DNA of 64,000 bases from Adiantum capillus-veneris (taxonomy: Eukaryota; Streptophyta; Polypodiopsida; Polypodiales; Pteridaceae). Position numbers and translations under genes: made by a program. The stretch is taken from positions 141,958,234 through 142,022,233 of the forward strand of contig CM043958.1 in the NCBI GenBank assembly GCA_014529385.2, in the 5' to 3' direction. Shown here piece after piece: positions 23,693 through 34,899 of this stretch (position 1 is its first letter; each line of letters opens with the position of its first letter). Under the pieces are notes generated by a model that saw only the letters and a program-made list of their open reading frames with translations, was not told the DNA's origin and ran no database searches.

Positions 23693-24521
23693 TGTTAGGA
23701 AATAAGACGTAGCTAAATAGATTTTTGAGTAGATTACTTAATGGAGAGAGATAGATTTCACACACAAGAGATTATAGAGTAGAGAGAGAGAGAGAGAGAG
23801 TACACACGATATACGTGGTTCACCCAATGTGGGCTACGTCCACGGGAAAGCAGCCATTCAATGGCTTTAGCACTTCAAAAGAAGAAGTAGTTTACAAAGG
23901 GATTAAACCCTTGATAGAGCTCCCACCTTGCTTCACTCTCACCACCTCACACTCACCTTGTTGCATCAACTTCACACTATGAAATGTGTGTAGAAATGGA
24001 CTCCTTTTATAGGCCAAAAGGGCTGCCCTCTCTTATGAGAGACAGCCATGTGTAGCCGCCCTTGTGTGAATAAGTCCAAATCGGACCCTCCAATCCGTCC
24101 ATGTGTGGCCGCCCTTGAGAAGACAAGTCCGCTTTTGAATTCGGCCACCAACCACTGGCCATTGACTTCCGACCACCGGCCACCGGCCACTGGCCATTGA
24201 CTTCCGACCACCGGCCACCGGCCATTGACTTCCGACCACCGGCCATCGGCAATTGACTACCGGCCACCGGCCAACCGACCGGTTGCTTTCCGACCACTTT
24301 CCGGCCGCCGTCCGCCCATAATATTCCGGCGAAAAGGAAGTCCCGGGGGCCTCCGCCCCCGAGGCCTCTAAAGTTGCCCCTGATTCTTGTCCGTGAAAAT
24401 TTTGGTTTCCGGTGAGTGATTTTACTTCACACACGATGGCTTCTCCTCATAATGGGGGCCTTACAAATGTGCGCTTTTACCACAAAAAATTACAAGGGTA
24501 AATCAGGCTCCATACTTAATA
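23693..24521 (-). repeat. LTR of the copia element (3' LTR in element sense)
   Basis: It starts TGTTAGGAAATAAGACG and is matched by 28538-29329. The far end reads CTTAATA here and CTTAAGA in the partner, so in element sense it starts TA or TC rather than the usual TG. It is 829 bp and contains a GC-rich minisatellite at about 24130-24290. Confidence 0.92.
24130..24290. repeat. GC-rich minisatellite in the copia LTR
   Basis: Units built from CCGACCACCGGCCA and CCGGCCATTGACTT repeat several times. The partner LTR (28982-29090) has one unit of about 35 bp fewer, which explains nearly all of the LTR length difference. Frames through it give repeated VGSQWPVAGGR-like peptides that are not genes. 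Confidence 0.85.
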
Positions 24522-24537
24522 ATCTCCCACTTGGAGA
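24522..24537 (-). other. Polypurine tract of the copia element
   Basis: The reverse complement reads TCTCCAAGTGGGAGAT, the familiar copia purine tract next to the 3' LTR. Confidence 0.8.
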
Positions 24538-24587
24538 CTGATCTCCAAACCAAACCTGTGACTGCTTTCCATTCTGGCTTCTTATCC

Positions 24588-26315
24588 TTAAATGCCGATT
24601 GAAGATGAGGAAAAGCTCAACTTCTCCTTGTTGACCACCTTTGTAAACATGTCTGCAGGATTTTCACTTGTATGCACCTTTCCTAGCTTTAGTTGTCCCT
24701 CTTCCAAAAGAGTGCGTATGAAGTGATATCTCACCTCAATGTGCTTTGTCCTTGAATGAAAGGCTGAGTTCTTCGCAAGATGGATAGCGCTTTGGCTATC
24801 ACTGTACAAGACACAATTGTCTTGTTTGAATCCAAGCTCTTCTAAGAATCTGTGAAGCCACATAATTTCTTTGCTTGCCTCCGTCATTGCTACATACTCT
24901 GCTTTCGTGGTAGAAAGTGAAACCACTTTCTGCAGCTTTGAAGCCCAGCTTACTGCTGTGCCTCCAACCATGAACACATAGCCAGTAGTGCTCCTTCGAG
25001 TATCTTTGTCACCTGCCATATCTGCATCAGCATACCCTTCTAGAAAAATATCAGTTCCTCCAAAATACAAAGCATTTGTTGTTGTCCCTTTTAGATACCT
25101 AAGTATCCACTTCACAACTTGCCAATGCTCTTTACCTGGGTTGTCCATGAACCTACTCACAACTCCCACTGCATGTGCAATGTCTAGCCTTGTCCAGACC
25201 ATAGCATACATTAGAGAACCTACCGCTGCAGCATATGAAACTTTAGACATATAGGCTATCTCCTCTTGTGTCTTTGGACACATATCCTTCGTTAGTTTAA
25301 AATGACCAGCCAAAGGTGTAGAAACTGGTTTTGCATTTTGCATTGCAAACCTTTCTAGTACCTTCTTGATGTAATCTTCTTGAGATAGCTTTATTGTCTT
25401 CTTCGTCCCGTCCCTTGATATTTTCATACCAAGTATCCTCTTTGCAGCACCTAAATCTTTCATTGAAAAAGATTTGGACAGCTACTCTTTTAGGTCTTTG
25501 ATGTCCTGCATGTTAGCACTTGCAATCAACATGTCATCAACATACAACATTAGGATGATGAATTTCCCATCTCCCAAATTCTTCGTGTAGACGCAGTGAT
25601 CCGAGTTGCATCTTGTGAATCCATGATCCAACATCCATTGATCAAACTTCAAGTACCATTGTCTTGATGCTTGCTTTAAACCATACAAGCTCTTCTTTAA
25701 TCTACAAACCATTTTCTCCTTACCTTTTACTTCATACCCCTTTAGTTGAAGCATGTAGATTTCCTCCTCTAAGTCACCGTGAGGGAATGCCGTATTTACA
25801 TCCATTTGCTTGAGATTTAGATCATGAGCAGCCACAAGGCTTAAGACAAGCCTAATTGAGTTCATTTTTACAACATGAGAAAATATTTCATTGAAGTCAA
25901 TACCTTTCTTTTGAGAAAAACCTTTTACCACAAGCCTAGACTTGTACCTTTTCTTCCCACCTTCTTCTTCCTTTAGCTTGTACACCCATTTGTTTTGAAG
26001 TGCCCGCTTACCTTTAGGCAACTCAACCAACTCCCATGTTTGGTTGCGATGTAGTGAGTCCATCTCCACTTGCATGCTCTTCGTCCATTCTTCTTTGGAT
26101 TCATGTTGCATAGCTTCTTCGTATGATTCCGGCTCTCCAGAATCTGAGATCAAGAGATGGTTGAAGGAAGGAACAAACCTTTCTGGAGGTCTTACTTGCT
26201 CTTGTAGATCTTCGGGGAATAGGTTGAGGCTCCTCATTTGGTTGACGTTGTTGCACATTGTCACCGTTTGTAGTCCTTGAGTCTTCACCGTCCTCAAGCT
26301 CCATGTACTCATCAC
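24588..26315 (-). pseudogene. Copia RT and RNase H part of the polyprotein
   Basis: RT (25482-26315) shows EAMQHESKEEW, NKWVYKLKEEEGGKK, MDVNTAFPHGDLEEEIYM, SLYGLKQASRQWYLKFD and the catalytic LYVDDML. A TAG at 25479-25481 (after KDLKE) separates it from the frame at 24588-25463, which holds the RT end (SMKDLGAAKRILGMKI) and RNase H (GYADADMAGDKDTRRSTTGY, STTKAEYVAMTEA, KHIEVRYHFIR). It is linked to the upstream Gag-PR-IN frame by a frameshift near 26190. Only these two lesions were seen, supporting recent insertion. Confidence 0.9.
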
Positions 26316-28473
26316 CTGTTTCTTTTGTTTGTTTTCTTTCCAAGTAATCTTTGTACATATTTTGTTCGTTAAAAATTACATCCCTACTCCTTAAGATTTT
26401 ACCATCTTCAGGATTCCATAGGCGATACCCAAAGTCTCCTTCTCCATAGCCAATGAAGAAACACTTTTTGAACTTTGCATCTAGCTTTGATCTTAGGCTT
26501 CTATCTATGTGCATGAAAGCCTCACACCCAAACACTTTGAGAAATGCATAATTCACCGATTTACCTGTCCATGCCTCTTCTGGAACTCCCCCATCCAATG
26601 CCGTTGAGGGTGACCGATTGATTAAGTACACAGACGTACTTACAGCTTCCGCCCAAAGCTCAAGCGGTAGGCCTGCATGTAGACGCATGCTTCGTGCTCG
26701 TTCCATGATTGTCCTGTTCATCCTTTCCGAAATACCATTTTGCTGAGGTGTCCTTGGGGTTGTCCTTTGCCTCCGAATGCCATTACTAGCACAAAAGCTT
26801 TCAAAATCTTGGCTGCAATATTCACCTCCATTGTCGGATCTGAGGCATTTAACCTTGGTACCTGTTTCATTCTCCACAAAGGCTTTCCACCTTTGAAATA
26901 TGGAAAATACATCGGATTTATTCTTCATGACATAAACCCATGTTTTTCTAGTCGCATCGTCTATAAATGTTACATAGTACAATGAGCCACCAAGTGATGG
27001 TGTACTTGCAGGACCCCAAACATCAGAATGAACCAACTCAAGTTTTTTATTTTTTCTTTCATTTCCTGATTTTTGAAATTTTACCCTCTTTTGTTTACCA
27101 TAAACACAATCTTCACAGAACTCTAAGTCCACTTCTTTCAAACCTGGTAGAAGCTTCTTTGTTTGAAGGATTTGCATTCCTTTGGCACTCATATGCCCAA
27201 GTCGGTAGTGCCACACCGCACTGTCAACTTCTGTAGTTGCTGCACAAGCTGAAGGTTGCGTGCTAACAGTACACAAGTAAAGTGTACCAACTTTTTCTCC
27301 CTTGGCAACCACCAAAGATCCCTTTGAGATCTTCCACCGTTTGTTTCCGAATGCAATGTTGTGACCTTCATCGTCCAATTGTCCTGTAGAGATCAAATTT
27401 TTGCGAAGAGAAGGAACATGCCTAACATCTTTAATCTTCCATTCATTTCCGTTAGCAGTTTTGACAGAAACTGTACCTTTGGCGACAATCTCACAAGCTT
27501 CATCATCTCCCAAGTATACATACCCAAAATTACCTTTGGTGTAGTCTTGGAAATGTTGCTTGTGTGGTGTCGCATGGAATGAAGCCCTGGAATCTACTAT
27601 CCAGGAATTAGACACATTGTCTAATGAGAGAATTAGAGCATCTTGCTCTACTTTACCTGCCACATTGGCCTCCGATGTTGGCTTGTTGTCTTGAGACTCT
27701 GTCTCCTTCTTCTTCTTGGACCAGCAATCCTTCTTGACGTGGCCCTTCTTGCCGCAGTTCCAACATTCAAGAACTGACTTTATGCGTGACCTGCTCTGCC
27801 TTGAGCGATCACGACCCTTTTGGTTTTTGAACCTCTCCTTAGGCCTTCCTCTTGTTTCCACTGATAGTGCAACACTTGATGATTCTCCTGTGCTTCTCCT
27901 TCGCATTTCCTCGCTTAGGAGAACACCCACAACATCATCAAACTTAAGAGTATTTGTACCAGAGATAGAATTACTTACATCCATCACAAGGCTGTCCCAA
28001 CTATCCGGTAGAGATGATAGTATAAGGAGAGCTCGCACTTTGTCATCGAAATTGATTTTTACCGATCGAAGTTGACTTATGTTTGTGTTAAAGTCATTTA
28101 GGTGTTCTGCAACTGAACCATTCTCTGCCATCTTTAGATTGAACAAACGCTTCATAAGAAATACCTTATTGGATGCTGATGGTTTCTCGTAGAAGTCGTC
28201 AAGTGACTTCATCAAGTCCTCCGTGGTCTTCATCTCCAAAACATTGAAGGCCACCGTTGATGCCAAGCTTAACCGGATTGTTCCCAGTGCCTTTCGATCA
28301 AGGAAAATCCATGCTTCATCTGCCATTGTTGCGGGCTTCTTCGCAAGACCGCTTAGTGGCAAATAGAGGTCCTTCTGGTAGAGATAGTCTTCAATCTGCA
28401 TCTTCCAATGTTGGTAGTTTTTGCCGTTGAACTTCTCAATCTTGAGCTTCCCTTCCTCTGCCATAACTCTCAC
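26101..28473 (-). CDS. Copia Gag-protease-integrase open frame (790 codons)
   Basis: The start MRVMAEEGKLKIEKFNGKNY leads into a UBN2-type Gag (residues to about 230). Next comes a CCHC knuckle CWNCGKKGHVKKDC, then the protease site WIVDSRASFHATP, where copia normally has D-S-G and this copy has Arg for Gly. The GAG-pre-integrase domain is VWHYRLGHMSAKGMQIL with CEDCVYGKQKR. The integrase core has Asp in LVHSDVWGPAS, Asp in LRSDNGGEYCSQDF and Glu in QQNGISERMN. The frame should run on into RT, but a one-base shift near 26190 diverts the last codons. Tnt1-like pol proteins are the closest family I can name. Confidence 0.88.
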   Translation of the reverse strand: MRVMAEEGKLKIEKFNGKNYQHWKMQIEDYLYQKDLYLPLSGLAKKPATMADEAWIFLDRKALGTIRLSLASTVAFNVLEMKTTEDLMKSLDDFYEKPSASNKVFLMKRLFNLKMAENGSVAEHLNDFNTNISQLRSVKINFDDKVRALLILSSLPDSWDSLVMDVSNSISGTNTLKFDDVVGVLLSEEMRRRSTGESSSVALSVETRGRPKERFKNQKGRDRSRQSRSRIKSVLECWNCGKKGHVKKDCWSKKKKETESQDNKPTSEANVAGKVEQDALILSLDNVSNSWIVDSRASFHATPHKQHFQDYTKGNFGYVYLGDDEACEIVAKGTVSVKTANGNEWKIKDVRHVPSLRKNLISTGQLDDEGHNIAFGNKRWKISKGSLVVAKGEKVGTLYLCTVSTQPSACAATTEVDSAVWHYRLGHMSAKGMQILQTKKLLPGLKEVDLEFCEDCVYGKQKRVKFQKSGNERKNKKLELVHSDVWGPASTPSLGGSLYYVTFIDDATRKTWVYVMKNKSDVFSIFQRWKAFVENETGTKVKCLRSDNGGEYCSQDFESFCASNGIRRQRTTPRTPQQNGISERMNRTIMERARSMRLHAGLPLELWAEAVSTSVYLINRSPSTALDGGVPEEAWTGKSVNYAFLKVFGCEAFMHIDRSLRSKLDAKFKKCFFIGYGEGDFGYRLWNPEDGKILRSRDVIFNEQNMYKDYLERKQTKETGDEYMELEDGEDSRTTNGDNVQQRQPNEEPQPIPRRSTRASKTSRKVCSFLQPSLDLRFWRAGIIRRSYAT

Positions 28474-28523
28474 TCAATTCAAGGAATCCTTTCCTTGAGA
28501 TAATTTAACTACGAGCAAACCTT

Positions 28524-28535
28524 GCTCTGATACCA
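28524..28535 (-). other. Primer-binding site of the copia element (tRNA-Met)
   Basis: The reverse complement is TGGTATCAGAGC, two bases from the 5' LTR. Confidence 0.88.
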
Positions 28536-28537
28536 GT

Positions 28538-29329
28538 TGTTAGGAAATAAGACGTAGCTAAATAGATTTTTGAGTAGATTACTTAATGGAGAGAGATAGA
28601 TTTCACACACAAGAGATTATAGAGTAGAGAGAGAGAGAGAGAGTACACACGATATACGTGGTTCACCCAATGTGGGCTACGTCCACGGGAAAGCAGCCAC
28701 TCAATGGCTTTAGCACTTCAAAAGAAGAAGTAGTTTACAAAGGGATTAAACCCTTGGTAGAGCTCCCGCCTTGCTTCACTCTCACCACCTCACACTCACC
28801 TTGTTGCATCAACTTCACACTATGAAATGTGTGTAGAAATGGCCTCCTTTTATAGGCCAAAAGGGCTGCCCTCTCTTATGAGAGACAGCCATGTGTAGCC
28901 GCCCTTGTGCGAATAAGTCCAAATCGGACCCTCCAATCCGTCCATGTGTGGCCGCCCTTGAGAAGACAAGTCCGCTTTTGAATTCGGCCACCGACCACCG
29001 GCCATTGACTTCCGACCACCGGCCACCGGCCATTGACTTCCGACCACCGGCCATCGGCCATTGACTACCGGCCACCGGCCAACCGACCGGTTGTTTTCCG
29101 ACCACTTTTCGGCTGCCGTCCGGCCATAATATTCCGGCGAAAAGGAAGTCTCGGGGGCCTCCGCCCCCGAGGCCTCTAAAGTTGCCCCTGATTCTTGTCC
29201 GTGAAAATTTTGGTTTTCGGTGAGTGATTTTACTTCACGTACGATGGCTTCTCCTCATAATGGGGGCCTTACAAATGTGCGCTTTTACCACAAAAAATTA
29301 CAAGGGTAAATCAGGCTCCATACTTAAGA
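28538..29329 (-). repeat. LTR of the copia element (5' LTR in element sense)
   Basis: This 792-bp partner of 23693-24521 lacks one minisatellite unit. It is followed by the right TSD CATAG. Confidence 0.92.
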
Positions 29330-29334
29330 CATAG

Positions 29335-31137
29335 AAGAAGTGAGTGTAGATCAAGAGGACGTGTGAGCTAGCCAAGGACCTTCAATGGGAACAACCCGAA
29401 CACCTCAAAGTCCTTACACTTTTCCAAATGGTGCCATGGGAGGGATGGATGAAAGTCCCGGGACATTCAGCAGAGCCACTATGCTTGGGACTCTACATGG
29501 AGCATTCGCTCAACAAGACATGCTTGAATTGCATATAAAGGGGACACAAGCCTTAATGGCTTGTGGAATCCCATTTAATGTCATAAGAAATCCTATTATC
29601 AAAGATGAAATAATGTCAACTACAAAAAAAGGATTCATCTATCCTGATTATAATAAAATGTGAACAGAGTATGTGGACAAAGTCAAGAGGAGTACAAAAG
29701 CGAAGCGAACGGTGCTTGAATTTGTCCCAGCATTTGGTTGTATCATAGCACTCGACGGATGGACCAACATTGATTAATGTCATGATAATTTGTCCCAAAT
29801 GTGCAATGTTTTGGAGGCCATTGATACATCAATGAAAGAGAAGACATCTCTCTGCTTGACAAAGGTATATGAGCAATATATCACTCGACTGGGTGGACCA
29901 AATAATGTGACAGCTATTGCTACATATAATGCTTCCAGCTACAAAGGAGTGGGTTTAGCCATTATGGAAAAGTACTCATAAATTACATGGCTTGGATGTG
30001 TAGCACACACCCTAAGTTTACTCCTAAATGATATGGATAGATTATCATTCATAAAACAGGTCCTCATTGACGCCAATCACTTAGTCAAGTTTATATGAGA
30101 ACATCAATTTACATATTCTTTATTTCGCTCCAAGTCTCTGAATAAAGCACTTCAAATTTTTGGTGCCACATGATTCACTACAACATACTATGTTTTGAAT
30201 AATCTCATTGAAGTGCGAGTGGCTCTTACAAAAACTATTGCAGATCGCCGTTGGGAGTCTTAGCTCAGCAAGTATCCAAGCCACCACGAAGCAGCTCAAA
30301 AATGTGTGTCCTTGGTGCAATATCCTCTCTTTTGGTGGAACATTGACAAACTTATTGGGGTTAGTAAGCCCTATGTGGAACTACTAAGGGTTGTCAACAC
30401 AGATAAGTTTGTCATTGGTAAGGTTTATTGGATCATGTCTAAGGCACTGCATCAAACCAAAGAATACAACCACGAAAGTGCAAGGGAGAGAACATGTATC
30501 GTGCAACTTGTGGAGAAATGATGGGCTCAAATGCACACACCATTGCATGGTGCTGCATTTGTCTTGGATCCAAAGTTTCAGATGAACGGACAAGCTTCCA
30601 ACAAAGAGGTAATGAGAGACTTTAGAAATGTCTGCTTGCAGTTGTTTCTAGGTGACGAGGGCATGGATGCATTCGAGTAGAGGGTGGATTATGCCAATAG
30701 GAAAGGAACTTTTGGAGATCCTTGGGTTCTTAATAGTGTAAAAAGGTTTTTAGGCCCAGTATGGTGGGAAAAATATGGAGGAGGCATAGTTGAGTTACAA
30801 CACGTGGTGACTAGGGTGCTTTCGATCATGGCACCCAGTGGTAGCTGTGAGCGTAATTGATCTTCTTATGACTTTGTGCACTCAAAGCGCAAAAATTACT
30901 TAAGTCTTGCTCGTGCCGCAGACCTTGTGTACGCCTTTTGTAACATGCGTCTCATTCATGCACCCATGAAGACAACCACACAGGCGATTGAAGTACACTT
31001 TGGAGTGCTTCAGACTTATGAAATGATGGCAAAATAGAGGTGTAGCGATGATGAGATGGAGTGGGAAGTGGCTTCAGAATGTTCAAAGAATGAAGAGGTT
31101 GATGACCTAGTGCGTGTGATAGATGGCAAAATGTAAA
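29335..31137 (+). pseudogene. hAT transposase, part 3 (catalytic region and C-terminal dimerisation domain)
   Basis: The frame at 29385-29663 (MACGIPFNVIRNPIIKDE) and the following text (AFGCIIALDGWTNID) match the DUF659-type middle of plant hAT transposases. Later pieces run VTAIATYNASSYKG, WLGCVAHTLSLLLNDM, AAFVLDPKFQMN, and near 30840-30960 SGSCERN, then SSYDFVHSKRKNYLSLARA and ADLVYAFCNMRL, the hAT dimerisation domain. Stops occur about every 60-100 codons, so it is dead. It joins parts 1 and 2 once the two retrotransposons are removed. Confidence 0.85.
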
Positions 31138-32149
31138 CATCTTTTCATGATAATGTATCTACTCTATCTCACTGTAGCCCCGAGGGATTCACTCTATATA
31201 TAAAATGGGACGCCACCTGCAAGAGAACAACTTTGATAAAACCCGTATATTTGACTCATATTAGGAGATATGACCCTCCTTTCTACGCTTATACGACAAT
31301 TAATGGTGAAAACTATCATACCCCTATCTTACATATAAAATTTAGGTCTCACATGATCTAACTGAGTAAAACTAGTCAAAGAATGTGTAGAATAGTGATT
31401 GGCAATGTACTAATGAACCACTTATATTGATAACTAGATGCACCCCAATGTGTCTTAGATTGACTTTCAAACTATCTGCCAGATCAGCCCGCACTCTGGC
31501 TACTCGTCCAATTTTGACCCATCGAAAGTTGGCGTAAATCAATCCTTGACCTGCTCCAAACCAGGCTTTATCTATGACCGTCTTATGAAAAATTTGATGT
31601 GTGACTTGATAAAAAACTTTCCCAAAATTCATCCAAGTTCTAGTGCACACTGGTGAACATATGATTAATTATTGGGGGCCCGCCCGTAACTTATACTCTT
31701 ATGTAACTTGTAAAAAAAAACGCCTCCCGTGCACTTACATGGTTCGATAAGTTTTTCCATGGTGAATCCCCCGGCACTGTAGCTCACTATTGAGCTATAT
31801 ATCTCACTTTTTTGAATTAAGAGCAACATGCACACCTTTGGACAATGTATAAGTCTTCTCCATTAAGTTTCTTTCAAGTATTGAGGAGAGTTCGCTTAAA
31901 CCTAAGTATTGAGGACATGATGTGGCAACCAAATAAAATAACATTAACACATCCTAAACAAAATGACATCTACAAACTAGATTCTCAACAAAGTCATCAA
32001 ACTCCAAAACAAATTCATTGCCATAAACATAGAGAGAATACAATGCGTCTCAAAAAAGGGGGTAATTTTCCATTAAAATTTCCAACTACATTCTACAATT
32101 TCCAACTACAGTCTACAATGTCTTTAAGAAACTGTGGTATCCACCGCTT
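31138..32149. other. Unassigned sequence downstream of the hAT gene
   Basis: No convincing coding similarity. A segment at about 31710-31810 (ACATGGTTCGATAAG, GGTGAATCCCCC) resembles the transcribed part of some copia LTRs, but no paired copy exists here. The hAT right terminus probably lies in this stretch and was not identified. Confidence 0.4.
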
Positions 32150-32899
32150 CTTCAAGATCTATGTTCAATGCTTCCTCAAGCATATCCACTGTTTCTTGAA
32201 TATCTGCCTTGTGACTTGGTCCTACCACCTCAGGTAGGGGAGAGAGAGGACCTTATCGCACTTTGTATTGCGATAAAACAACTACTTTTTGCTTCTTTGG
32301 CTGCCAACTTCTCTTGTAGCGAGAGAACGCTCTCTCCTTGGCTGGCTAGTGTAGCCCCCCCAGACAATATATTAACAAATTGTTCATGCTCATCTGGTAG
32401 GAGACCCACTAGCCTCTTTCATGTAGGTGGATCTGCCTCCCCACAATGCGCTTGTGCCCTTTTTTTAGCTCTTCCAAGTTCGACACCAGCGTTGAAAGGA
32501 CAATCTGTCCAAAGCACGCGCTTCTTCATTATATCTTGCACGAAGACTTGCTGGATGAAATACACGGCGACTTGATTATTATTAGGTAGACCACTCCTTT
32601 TGGATGAAGCGTAGAAGAAACACACGCACAATCCCTTTGTGTTGAAAATTTGAGATTTTCAATGGTGTTGTTGCCTTGGCATGGCCTGACCTCCTAAACA
32701 GTACGTCTTTCACCAAAAAGGAGGGATAGCACTTGCGTATGTCCTCCAATTTCATTGGTTTTCCCTCCAAACCCTCAAGCTCCACGGCCTTGACAAAGAA
32801 TAAGAAGATGTATTGAGCCCCATAATGTAGGTTCTCCTCTATGAGGATGCGTTGAGACTCCTCACCGTCGACATTGGGAGGAGCGTATGGGACTGCCAT
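32150..32899 (-). pseudogene. Unrecognised reading frame, broken
   Basis: The ATG at 32899 opens 105 codons (MAVPYAPPNVDGEESQRIL, FLFFVKAVELEGLEGKPMKL, EDIRKCYPSFLVKDVLFRRS). A frameshift near 32585 leads to another open stretch at 32419-32631 (QVAVYFIQQVFVQDIMKKRV, LWTDCPFNAGVELGRAKKRA) and then, after a stop, LVGLLPDEHEQFVNILSGG and LSLQEKLAAKEAK. I do not recognise the family. The amino-acid mix looks like a real soluble protein. It lies on the same strand as, and about 1.6 kb beyond, the kinase-like frame at 33244-34530. Confidence 0.4.
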
Positions 32900-33243
32900 T
32901 TTCTGTCAAATCACACAATAATAAAATATTACATCAAATTAATAGATACACATTGATTAAAAAACTACAAGCGATGGTACAATCAATGTTCAACATACAA
33001 AATTTTAAATTTCACATCTCTCTCATCACTTTGACAACGCCAATGTAATAAAATAGCATGAAATTTCAAGACAATGGACATAAGACAAGACAAAATTGTT
33101 TCATTGCAAAGTATAGAAACATTCTCAAATTACAAGCTATGATTTCAATCATTGGATGGCCTCAAGCCTGCACTATCTGGGAGTGTGCAACCAACACGCT
33201 TAATGCCTTGTAACATGCTGAGGAGATCATGTGAGGACTTGCA

Positions 33244-34530
33244 CTAGGTGGGATTGGGAGATACACAAGTGCGCAGGACTTCCTGAAAGCATATGAGGAA
33301 AGCGATATAATTAGTGTCATAATCCTTAGGTAAATATTTAAGGAGTTCTTGAATGAATTTACAAAGGGAGTAGATATCTTGGCTGTGCGTGTAGACTGGA
33401 GGATTTGTGGATATACATTTGGGAGCCACCCACCAATGTCGCTTGCTCCAGGTTTCCCTTGTCGATGGGAGAAGATCTAGAAACTTTGGAAATGTGTTCT
33501 CTGTGGGGAACAAGGTTGCACTACCCCAATCACATATGCCCACATATACTCTAGCCCAACGAAAATGCAGCAATATATTACTTCCATGAACATCATTGTG
33601 AGTGATGTTATTCGTGTGCAAAAAGATGAAGGTTTGGAGCAATCCATTAATGATAGGCCATGTATTCTGCTTGATGGCTTCAACGGTCCCCTCGAAGTCT
33701 TTGAAACCCTTGCTCATGGCCACATTCTTCCCTTACTTTTGGAATCTCTCTAGCCAATGGTCGAGGTTTCCACCATTCCACATCTTGAAGATGAGGGTGG
33801 GAGCTCGTGTGGCGTGTCTTGCCAATCCCAGAGCAACAATGATTCCACTATGAGTGATATTCATAATTGTCACCTCATGCAACACTATGTCATTGGGACT
33901 CTTTTGGCCATCACCCTTGACTAGCTTGCCGGTGTAAAATTCATCTGTGAAGGTCTCATGATTGACTTTCACCTTCATGACCATGCCGCATCTACCTTCT
34001 CCAATGCTTGTAATTTGTGGAAATTCAATGCAATCCATGCGCATGATGATGAGGTTGCATGGGTCTAAACTTCCCATGTTGGGCGGCATTGGGACATTGC
34101 TAGAGGTTGGTACTTTCGAAGCGACACGAACTTTGGGTACGTCCTTGGGCTCTTCTACACGCGGTCTCTTTCCTTGTTGCTTCATGCTTCTATAGAGGAC
34201 CTCTACTTCCTTCATGCGGTCTATGATGTAAGACTTCCCTTTAATTTTCTTGTCAAGGGTTTCTGCAACTCTGCAAACTTGCCCTATGATTCGACTCACG
34301 TCATGGCCCAACTGACCACCTGTAAGGACTTCAATCCCACCTAAAGCACTACAAAATTTTGCAACTAGTGCTGCATATGTAGCACTACATAACTCATCCA
34401 GAAATGATTTGTACGAGGACTCTTGCAAGATTTCTTGGAGGAAATCACTTCATAATCCATAAAGATGAGTGCATACAAATTCTTTGACATATTTGTGCTC
34501 AACTTTTGTTATCTTTCCTATAGTCCCCAT
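33244..34530 (-). pseudogene. Protein-kinase-like frame with two in-frame stops
   Basis: From the ATG at 34530 one frame of 429 codons runs to 33244, broken only by TGA at 34450-34452 and TAA at 33733-33735. The N-terminal 150 residues are helical-looking and unfamiliar. The C-terminal part has kinase hallmarks in order: glycine loop GEGRCGMV (about 177-184), candidate Lys in FYTGKLVKG (202), candidate Glu in VLHEVTIM (219), catalytic HNDVHGSN (Asp 313, Asn 318) and CDWGSA in place of DFG (Asp 334). The key residues are present with normal spacing. It may be a host gene relic, a gene carried by a transposon, or a read-through artefact of old decay; two stops in 1.3 kb argue for fairly recent loss. 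Confidence 0.6.
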
Positions 34531-34899
34531 GATGTACGTAGAAGCTAAAACTAAGAAACAAAAAACCGTAACTTCTTATCAGTATAAGTGACATTGTAAT
34601 GCAACACATTCTAGTCATTCTTTGCAACCTATATACGCAACATAACCATGAAGCAATCACCCTAAACCCTAAACCACAGGTTCACATGAATGTAATTTAT
34701 GATTAACATACACACAAACTTCCACACAATTATGCATGATGTTAATTATGATTTTTCATATCATAAAAAAATATGTTATTCGAATCAAAATCCTCGCATG
34801 TATGAGATGCTATCAATAGGAATGTGATGAAGGTATACAAATACACATTATTTTACAAATTACAAAGAACAACGTAAAGCGTGGTGTCACGTGTGTATC

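Larger units (their letters stand above)
23693..29329 (-). mobile_element. Complete Ty1/copia element (5.6 kb), young
   Basis: LTRs 23693-24521 and 28538-29329 are nearly identical. The 5-bp duplication CATAG flanks it (23688-23692, 29330-29334). The tRNA-Met primer site and purine tract are in place. The domain order is Gag, zinc knuckle, protease, integrase, RT, RNase H, which defines copia. One frameshift and one stop break an otherwise open polyprotein. The insertion splits the hAT gene. Confidence 0.95.

Noticed and set aside
23972-24434. Frames rich in VGSQWPVAGGR-like peptides (also at 28815-29105)
   Set aside because: Products of the GC minisatellite in the copia LTR, open in several frames at once because the unit lacks stops.
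31372-31650. 92-codon minus-strand frame with aromatic/basic text
   Set aside because: No family recognised, no supporting context.
31700-31850. Segment resembling the transcribed part of a copia LTR
   Set aside because: Single copy, no defined ends, no adjacent primer site or purine tract.
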